Under the pieces are notes generated by a model. That model ran no database searches, had not been told where the DNA came from, and worked only from the letters and a program-made list of their open reading frames with translations. Both the position numbers and the translations under genes were made by a program. From positions 67,998-131,997 of the forward strand of contig SHNE01000044.1 of the NCBI GenBank assembly GCA_004295015.1: a DNA stretch of 64,000 nt, in the 5' to 3' direction. Numbering within the stretch: the first letter of the stretch is position 1; each line of letters begins with the position of its first letter. This stretch comes from Bacteroidota bacterium. Its GTDB lineage: Bacteria; Bacteroidota; Bacteroidia; AKYH767-A; 2013-40CM-41-45. Below are positions 55,141-62,700 of the stretch, piece by piece.

Positions 55141-55914
55141 ATGAGTTCTCATGAGCGGGCGCATCACGACGAAGCTAATAATGTTACCTATCAGAGGTGT
55201 CAATATGCCTATGAATTTGCGGTGGCTTATATTGAAGGAAAAAAGGTTTTGGATGTAGGATGTGGGAATGGATACGGAACTGCACTTATGGCCAAATCAG
55301 CCAGGGAAATTGTAGGATTGGATTATGATGCAGAAACTGTTGAGCAGAACAAAAAGGCCTACAGTTCTCTTTCTAACATCACCTTTAAGCAGGCATTTAT
55401 TCCCCCGATTCCATTCGAAGAAGCAAGCTTTGATGTGATTACAGCTTTTCAGTTTATTGAACACATTGAATCTCGCAAGGAATTTTTGAAAGAATGCCTG
55501 CGGGTTTTACGACCGGGTGGCATATTACTCGTGACTACACCGAATGCACTAAAATCTCTTGCGAGAAACCCGTTTCACGTACACGAATACACTTTCTCGG
55601 AAATGGATGCAGAATTGAAATCATTAAGTACCAATTTCGAGCTTCAGGGATTGAATGGCAATGAGTCAGTGAATCAGTATTATGCTGAGAATGGCAAATT
55701 TGTAAGAATGATTTTGAAGTGGGACATATTCAAACTGCACCAACGATTGCCGGCTGGATTACTCACAAAACCATACAATCTGATTACCAACCTTATGCGA
55801 AAAAAGCTTAAGGAAAACCTTAGTCAGACTTCCGGCATAAGCACCAAAGATTTTTTTCTGCAGAAAGAAAACCTTGACAGCTGTTGGGACATATATCTTA
55901 TAGCGAGGAAATAA
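55141..55914 (+). CDS. Class I SAM-dependent methyltransferase (Methyltransf_11/UbiE type)
   Basis: The 257-residue protein has motif I VLDVGCGNGYGTALMAKSA, motif II (IVGLDYDAETVEQNKKAY), motif IV-like FDVITAFQFIEHI and LRVLRPGGILLVTTPNAL. These are the blocks of small-molecule or glycan methyltransferases. The C-terminal half is basic with no membrane segment. No neighbour indicates the substrate. Confidence 0.88.
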   Translation: MSSHERAHHDEANNVTYQRCQYAYEFAVAYIEGKKVLDVGCGNGYGTALMAKSAREIVGLDYDAETVEQNKKAYSSLSNITFKQAFIPPIPFEEASFDVITAFQFIEHIESRKEFLKECLRVLRPGGILLVTTPNALKSLARNPFHVHEYTFSEMDAELKSLSTNFELQGLNGNESVNQYYAENGKFVRMILKWDIFKLHQRLPAGLLTKPYNLITNLMRKKLKENLSQTSGISTKDFFLQKENLDSCWDIYLIARK

Positions 55915-56013
55915 ATTAGCTCATAATGAGGACATTATCGGCATCTTCAAGTTCGCCGAAGAAAAGCAGATAGATTGCATCAAGCGAAATATAAAGCATA
56001 TTTGAGTCCAACT

Positions 56014-56044
56014 ATTGTAAACCGGATTGAATTATTTACCTTTG
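56014..56044 (+). promoter_or_regulatory. Promoter of tRNA-Gln
   Basis: TTG (56015-56017), 19-base spacer and TACCTTTG (56037-56044, perfect TANNTTTG) end 12 bases before the tRNA 5' end. The spacing fits the -33/-7 promoter, giving a start about six bases ahead of the mature tRNA. Confidence 0.7.
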
Positions 56045-56056
56045 CCGTCCCAAAAA

Positions 56057-56129
56057 TGACCTATGGTGTAACTGGCAACACGTCTGATTTTGGTTCAGAA
56101 GAGTCTAGGTTCGAGCCCTAGTAGGTCAA
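56057..56129 (+). tRNA. tRNA-Gln (anticodon TTG)
   Basis: The 73-base sequence folds into a cloverleaf: acceptor arms TGACCTA (56057-56063) and TAGGTCA (56122-56128) with discriminator A; anticodon stem TCTGA/TCAGA around a loop TTTTGGT that presents TTG; T arm CTAGG-TTCGAGC-CCTAG. The D arm contains the conserved GG. The 3' CCA is not encoded (the sequence after the discriminator is CAG). A terminator follows 15 bases downstream. Confidence 0.95.
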
Positions 56130-56143
56130 CAGAAATAATAAGG

Positions 56144-56180
56144 AAATGCCTTGTAAATTTATTTACAAGGCATTTGATTT
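56144..56180 (+). terminator. Terminator after tRNA-Gln
   Basis: AAATGCCTTGTAAA (56144-56157) and its exact reverse complement (56162-56175) enclose the loop TTTA; a T-rich tail follows. The 14-base stem lies 15 bases downstream of the tRNA. Confidence 0.85.
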
Positions 56181-56240
56181 TTAAGGCAGGTGCGATAGGG
56201 GGCCATTTTCTATTAGTAAGAATAGTTAGCCCGGAAACAA

Positions 56241-56783
56241 TTACTCGCGCTGTTCAATAAATTTTATAAAGTCGCTGTGAATTATAATTTCTCTTGTTTC
56301 GATCTCAGAGGCATTGAGTTCAATTCTTAGCTTTCCATTTAATGTATAGAAATTCAGGCAAGAGCCTTCGGCGAGGGCATTAGGGCGTTCTGTGATAACT
56401 AAGGTTGAGCTGTTTTTTGCTTGTTGGTTTAGTATCTCAAAATTAGGCGTATTTGCATCGGGTAGGTACAACATATGACAGAGCTTCACATCTTCTATCC
56501 GCTCAATTTTTTTTATTTGAATTTGTTGTCTTTCTTTTCGCTTATCCGCAAGGACCCGACTCATTGATTCAAATGCCGGATCATTATTATAAACACCAAT
56601 GGTAAAGTCGCCTGTTTTGGTTTGAGGTGGCCATTCAAAACACCTGGTTAAAAAATAAATGAGCTGAGAATGATTATCAAAATTGTTTGGTTGCGAACTA
56701 AAAACATTCGGGAAAAAGCAAACCAAAAAGGTCAATATGCCGACTATGCATTTCCAGGATTTATTTTTTAATCGATCAAGCAT
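56241..56783 (-). CDS. YfiR family (DUF4154) exported protein
   Basis: The 180-residue protein has an N-terminal hydrophobic signal segment (about residues 10-30) and the YfiR pattern: LIYFLTRCFEWPPQTKTGDFTIGVYNND, then CHMLYLPDANTPN, STLVITERPNALAEGSCLNFYTLNGKLRIELN described by its NF-x-x-x-x-GKLRIELN ending. YfiR proteins are periplasmic regulators, best known for inhibiting a membrane diguanylate cyclase. No such cyclase is here; instead a cytoplasmic histidine kinase and response regulator follow on the same strand in the upstream direction of this gene. A sensing or inhibitory role is likely. Confidence 0.85.
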   Translation of the reverse strand: MLDRLKNKSWKCIVGILTFLVCFFPNVFSSQPNNFDNHSQLIYFLTRCFEWPPQTKTGDFTIGVYNNDPAFESMSRVLADKRKERQQIQIKKIERIEDVKLCHMLYLPDANTPNFEILNQQAKNSSTLVITERPNALAEGSCLNFYTLNGKLRIELNASEIETREIIIHSDFIKFIEQRE

Positions 56784-56976
56784 GCTAAAAAATTCGAATA
56801 CGCCTTTATATGTATACTAATAAAGGCTTAGTCAAGTTTGTAGCTGGTCACATACACTTGATGTAGTTCATATTCTACATTTATATATGATTCCGATAGA
56901 AGAAGGAGGAACGAGGAGCAGGGCTGGTGTCAAAATAATTCCACAAGAGACATTGAAAAGCAATGAGTTTTCTCAG

Positions 56977-57603
56977 CTAAAACATTTCATTTTGAAGGGA
57001 ATAGCGTATTAATTCAGAGTTTGTTTTCATTTCCATCTTCTTCAAGATCCGGTGTCTGTACGTTGAAATAGTTGAGACACTCAAACAAAGCTCTTTGGCA
57101 ATTTCGCCGACTTCCTTGCCTCTGACGATCAGGGAAAGGACCCTCATTTCACGGTCAGATAATTGTTCATGGAGCAAGAGTTCCGGACTTTTTTTCAGCC
57201 TGCCTGCAATTTTTTCGGCCAGTGTCCCGGAAATATATTTTTTACCTTCAAGAATTTGTTTCACTGCAGTAATTAATTGTTCAGGTGCGCTTCTCTTCGT
57301 AATATATCCATATGCTCCGAGTTTCATTGAGCGGATAGCGTAAATTTCTTCTGAGAACATACTTAACATCAAAACTTTTTTCTTGTCTGCAACTGAATTA
57401 ATTTCTCGTAAAACTTCGAGCCCGTCTTTTTTTTGCATTTGTATGTCGAGGATAATGAGATCCCAGTTCTCATCAGTGGCTAATTTAACAGCTGTATTGC
57501 CATCAAGGACTTCCCGGATTTCTGCCTGTGGAAATTCTTCCTGCAATAATCGCTTCAATCCGTGAACGACCACAGGGAAATCATCAACAATCATTATTTT
57601 CAT
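56977..57603 (-). CDS. NarL/FixJ-type response regulator
   Basis: The 208-residue protein has a receiver domain (MIVDDFPVVVHGLKRLL; phosphoacceptor Asp53 in LIILDIQMQKKDG; Lys in YGYITKRSAPEQL) and a LuxR-type HTH (LSDREMRVLSLIVRGKEVGEIAKELCLSVSTISTYRHRIL, pattern described by LSDREMRVL then VSTISTYRHRI). It is 19 bases downstream of the histidine kinase gene, so the two form one two-component unit. Target genes are not evident. Confidence 0.94.
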   Translation of the reverse strand: MKIMIVDDFPVVVHGLKRLLQEEFPQAEIREVLDGNTAVKLATDENWDLIILDIQMQKKDGLEVLREINSVADKKKVLMLSMFSEEIYAIRSMKLGAYGYITKRSAPEQLITAVKQILEGKKYISGTLAEKIAGRLKKSPELLLHEQLSDREMRVLSLIVRGKEVGEIAKELCLSVSTISTYRHRILKKMEMKTNSELIRYSLQNEMF

Positions 57604-57622
57604 GTCGCAGTATTTTTTCTTT

Positions 57623-59452
57623 TTAAGGTAAGGGAATTGTACTTAAGAGGTTTGTTCCTTTACCGGATAGTCCTGTAATTTTAAATGTTCCATTTAAGGA
57701 TTCAATTCTTTCCTGCATTCCGTGAATTCCCAATGAATTTACATCGTTGATTTCATCATGTGTAATTCCTTTGCCATCATCAGTCACAGATAAAGTCAGC
57801 TGATCGCCATTTTCAAAAACTTCCAATTCAACTTTGCTTGCATTCGAATGCCTGTTGATATTTGTCAGGGATTCCTGGAGTGTTCTAAAAACAGTGACCT
57901 TTAATGCCTCAGTTAAATTTATATTTCCAATTTGCATATGCACCTTACATTTTATTTTACTTCTTTTTTCGAATTCAGCAACCAGCCAGGTAACGGCATC
58001 TTGTAGATTGAATTTTTCCAAAATTTGAGGTCTTAAATTTTTTGAGATATCCTGAACGGTCTTCATAAGAGAGTCTACAAGGCTCATCATCTCATTCATT
58101 AAATCCTTCTCTTCTGTGAGTTCAGGTGCGATTCGTTTTTGTAACCAGGCTATGTCGAGATTTAAGGCGGTTAATTTTTGACCAAGTTCATCATGCAATT
58201 CTCTGGAAATTTCTTTTCTTTCCTTTTCAATTATTTCCTGTACTTTGGAAAAATTCTTTTTCAGACGGGAATTATATTTTTGAAGTGCTTCGCGATCTTT
58301 TACTCTGTCACTGATGTCCCTGCTAATCCAAAGACAGGATTCAATAATACCTTCGGTGTTTTTAAAAGGAACAATCTGCCCTTCCAGCCATTTGGTATTT
58401 CCTTTAAATGTAGTAATCTGGTATTCTATTTTACCCGGTTTCCCTTCAAAGGAATTTTTAACCAGATCTGCAACCGCTTTTTGAAATCCAGGATTCACAA
58501 CCTTTAATATATTTTGACCAATTACGTCAGATTCCCAGTCGGTTTCTAAAATCTCCAAACCCGCTTGATTCATTGTCAGGCAAATTCCTTCCGCATTGAC
58601 CATCTTGATACATTCCGGATCCGTGTTCAGTATGGTTCGAATATAGTTTTCCTTTTTTTTAATAAGTAATTCGTTTTGTTTTCGCTCCGTAATATCTCTG
58701 GAGATACCTTGAAAAAAACCATTTGGAAGTTTTTTTGAATTAATCTCCACATCCAGTGCACTTCCGTCTTTTCTTTTAAATCGTCGTTCATTGATAATAT
58801 TTTCTCCCCTGTTGAGCTCATTTATTTTAATTGGTTCCTTGGCCAAATCTGTTTCAAAAAACAAATCGTGAATCTGCATATTTTGCAACTCGCATTCAGT
58901 GTAGCCAAGTTGATTGCATGCTGCTACATTTATATTGATAATTTTAAAATTTTCATCTGCAATAAATATAGCGTCAGAAGCTTGTTCAAATAGGGATTGG
59001 AATTTCGTTTCGTTCTTTTTAAGCTCTTCTTTTGCCAGAATTTTTTCTGTCATGTCTCTGTGACTGATCACAGCACCTGAAATGAGATTACTCTGCAATG
59101 GCGTAATTACTGCTTTAAACCAAATTAACTCTGTGGAGCTGTGGCAAGGATATATCATTGAAAAATACTTCATGTTTCCTGAAAGTACTTCCTTAAGGGC
59201 TACACTAAATCTATTTCCGTGTTCAGCATATGGACCTGAAACCTGATTTGAAATGTCAAGATAGTTGATGCCAGTGCCGTAATTTTCAGGATTTACTCCA
59301 TTCGTCACAGAAAAAATTTTCCAAGCTTTATTGACTGCAGCAATGAAACCATTTTCGTCAATTATGGCAATATGTGATGAGAGAGAATTCAACACATCGC
59401 CAAGAATTTCGGATTCGTTAATTAGATCTGAAGTTGTAGAAGTTTTTTTCAT
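57623..59452 (-). CDS. Cytoplasmic PAS-domain sensor histidine kinase (HPK7/NarX-type)
   Basis: About 609 residues from ATG at 59452 (ATG at 59476 would add eight). Three PAS-like domains (about residues 20-130, 145-265, 270-390; with LFEQASDAIFIADENFKIIN and ITERKQNELL as markers) precede a HisKA_3 region with the phosphoacceptor His in EISRELHDELGQKLTALNLDI. A HATPase domain follows, with QESLTNINRHSNASKVELEV, DDGKGI and GIHGMQERIESLNG. No membrane segment or signal peptide is seen, so sensing is cytoplasmic. It is the partner of the response regulator 19 bases downstream. Confidence 0.92.
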   Translation of the reverse strand: MKKTSTTSDLINESEILGDVLNSLSSHIAIIDENGFIAAVNKAWKIFSVTNGVNPENYGTGINYLDISNQVSGPYAEHGNRFSVALKEVLSGNMKYFSMIYPCHSSTELIWFKAVITPLQSNLISGAVISHRDMTEKILAKEELKKNETKFQSLFEQASDAIFIADENFKIININVAACNQLGYTECELQNMQIHDLFFETDLAKEPIKINELNRGENIINERRFKRKDGSALDVEINSKKLPNGFFQGISRDITERKQNELLIKKKENYIRTILNTDPECIKMVNAEGICLTMNQAGLEILETDWESDVIGQNILKVVNPGFQKAVADLVKNSFEGKPGKIEYQITTFKGNTKWLEGQIVPFKNTEGIIESCLWISRDISDRVKDREALQKYNSRLKKNFSKVQEIIEKERKEISRELHDELGQKLTALNLDIAWLQKRIAPELTEEKDLMNEMMSLVDSLMKTVQDISKNLRPQILEKFNLQDAVTWLVAEFEKRSKIKCKVHMQIGNINLTEALKVTVFRTLQESLTNINRHSNASKVELEVFENGDQLTLSVTDDGKGITHDEINDVNSLGIHGMQERIESLNGTFKITGLSGKGTNLLSTIPLP

Positions 59453-59476
59453 GTTAAAATGCCGCAATGCAGTCAT

Positions 59477-59797
59477 AAAGTTAATGATAAAAACAGCTGC
59501 AGCGAGCCGGCATTTTCACACAGTTATTCAGTGGAAACCACAGGATTTGATTGCAGCTTTATTTGTTCATTTCTAATTGAACATTCAAATAGCCGGTATT
59601 TTAACCTAAAATTGAGTGATTTCGGTTTCCGAAATGAAGCATTTAGCCCGAATTTTCAATGCTTCAAGCCATTTTGTCTAAAAAAAATCGAGCATTTTAC
59701 CAAGGAATATGCAGCCTCCACGGAGATAATGGCGAGTTTCGTCAAGTTTGGTTGATTAGGCAGGCATGAATATGCATTTTGAGTTTTCTCCTTAATC
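59477..59797. other. 321-base divergent intergenic region with tandem hairpins
   Basis: Between the histidine kinase (minus) and the CotH protein (plus). It contains two adjacent inverted repeats, ATTTCGG-TTT-CCGAAAT (59619-59635) and TGAAGCATT/AATGCTTCA (59635-59643 and 59658-59666, 14-base loop). No clear TANNTTTG promoter was seen. Confidence 0.6.
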
Positions 59798-62700
59798 ATG
59801 GCATTCAATATGCAAGTCAATTTTTTAGCCAAGCACTCTTCTCTTTTTATCTGCCTTTTCATTTTCATTTTTAAATTGAATGAGGCTAAAGCCCAGGTTG
59901 TCATCAATGAAATTCAGGCATCAAACGTTAGAACAATCGCTGATCAATTTGGTGAGTTTGATGATTGGATTGAACTTTATAATTCAGGCAGCTCATCTGT
60001 TAGCTTAAATGGCTACGGCTTAACAGATGATCCAACAAAACCATATCTCTTTCGCTTTCCTGATATAAGTATTCCTGCTCAATCCCGAATACTTGTTTTT
60101 GCTGCGGACACAACTGTTACAGATGTCAATTCACATTGGGAAACGGCAATTAATTCAAACAGTACATGGAATTATCGTGCAAATACCACTGCTCCGCCTG
60201 ATACAAATTGGAGAAATTTATCCTTCAGTTCCACCTGGTCTTCCGGAACCGGGGGAATAGGCTTTGGTGATAATGATGATGGTACAACGGTTTCAACATG
60301 TGTTTCCATCTACAGCCGTAAAACTTTTTCAGTTCCTGATATTTCAAAGATTAAAGGAGCTGTTTTGAATATAGATTTTGATGATGGTTTTGTAGCTTAT
60401 ATTAATGGGGTAGAAATTGCCCGGATGAATATGGGAACAGCAGGTGTGAGACCGGCCTGGAATGCTTTGGCATTAGCCGCACATGAGGCAAAGATGTATT
60501 CAGGAGGTGTTCCGGATTCAATTTATCTTGATAAAGCTTTATTGATGTCGGTTCTGCAAAATGGAACAAACGTTCTCGCACTTGAAGTTCATAATCAAAC
60601 CGCCACAAACAGCGATTTAACTTGTCGTCCATGGTTGAGTTTTTTAGTTGCTGACGAAGTAAATTATTTTGGTCCCACACCTTCATTCTTCAAAAAGGCT
60701 GGTAAACTATATCTTCATGCACCATTTAAGTTGAGCAGAACCGGTGAAACGATTATTCTATCCAATGCTTCCGGTACTATCATCGACCAAAAAAATTACG
60801 GAGTTCTTGAATCGGATAACTCTTTAGGAAGAAACCCGGATGGAAGTTCTACCTGGTGTTTGTTTGCGAGCCCTACTCCTGACGCGACTAACAATTCGGG
60901 AACATGCGCCACAGGCTATGCATCTAGTCCGGTATTTTCTCTCAGCGGAGGATTTTATGGGACTCCACAGCTGTTGACTCTTACGAGCAGTTTCCCGGGA
61001 GCACAAATCCGATATACGATTGATGGAAGTGATGTGAAAAGTACATCTGCCTTATATTCAACAGCCATTAGACTGGATACAAGTGTTACCGTTCGTGCCG
61101 CAGTATTTGCTGCGAATAATTTAGCAAGCCCTATGGTAACAAATACCTATTTTATTAATGTCATTACACGGCTCCCTGTTTTTTCATTGACAACAGATCC
61201 GTCGAATTTGTGGGATTATAATACCGGAGTCTTTGTACTTGGTCCAAATGCAGGCTCTTCCAACCCATATTGGGGAGCAAATTTTTGGCAGGATTGGGAG
61301 AAACCTATCACCCTGGAGTATTATGACCGATCAAAAAACCGGGCATTCAAATTTAATTCAGGGATGAAAATTACCGGAGGATGGTCACGCAGTGCACCGC
61401 AAAAGAGCCTTGAGATTATGTTAGGGGATCGTTATGGGCAGTCAAAAATAAATTATGCTCTGGAAGAATCAGTAAAACCCTGGATTGATAAATGGGATGA
61501 TTTTATTTTGCATACTACCGGAAATGATCGCAACCTATGTAAAATGAGAGATCCCTTGATGAATCGCCTGTTAAAGGGAACACACAATGATTATCTCGCA
61601 TATGAGCCTTGTATGCTTTTTATCAACGGACAGAACTGGGGAGTATACTATATCCGCGAGAATGATGATCATCATTGGATAGAAGGTAACTATGGATATA
61701 AAAAGGATGAAGTTGATTTGTTGAAGGAAAGTTATTTTTATCCGGGTATAGAGGTAAAAAAGGGAAGCGACTCGGCATTCTTTGCGATGTACGCATATGC
61801 CATGAATACTTCGCCATCAAATCCGGCATTTTACAATACCATGTCAACTTTTATGGATCTTGAAAATATGGTTGACTATTTTATTGCTGAGACCTATTAT
61901 CCAAATGATGACTGGATGGGTGGAAGCAATAATAATCTTAAGTTGTGGAGACCAAGAATAGAAGGAGGAAAGTTTCGTTATCTGATTTATGATTTGGATT
62001 TTGGATTTGGTTACTCCGGAACAGTAAGTAATAATATGCTTGCAACAGCATTAAACGCTTCTCCTCATAATTACAATTCCGATTTGTTTAAGGTTTTGAC
62101 AAATAACAGTACCTATAAGCGTTATTTCATTAATCGCTATGCTGATCTTATCAACACTACTTTCCAGCCGTCAAATGTTGAGGCAATGATAAATCTGTTT
62201 CGCGATTCGATAAAGCATGATATGCACTTTCAATGGGAAGCCTGGGGTGGAGATTCAGCTAACTGGGTAAGTAAAATCAACAGTATGTTGACATTTACAA
62301 GTCAACGACCGGCGTACGCACGAAACTTTGTGCAAAGTTCATTTGGGCTGTCATCGCAAGTTACGCTTACAATCCAGGCCCAGCCTGCAGAAGCTGGGAG
62401 AATCCAGATCAGTACAATAACGCCGGGGACACTTCCATGGACAGGTGTGTATTTTAACGGAAATCCTGTTACAATTACGGCAATACCAAATCCGGGTTAT
62501 TCTTTTGATCACTGGAAATCCAATGTGGTAATTAATCAGAATAATTATAATCAAAGTACAACTATCAACTTTACTGCCAATGACGTTATTACTTGCTATT
62601 TCTCCGGTTCAGCAGCTGCTCTGGATATTGCAATCACTGAAATTAATTACAACAGTAAAAGCGATTCAGATGCGGGCGACTGGATTGAATTGAAGAATAG

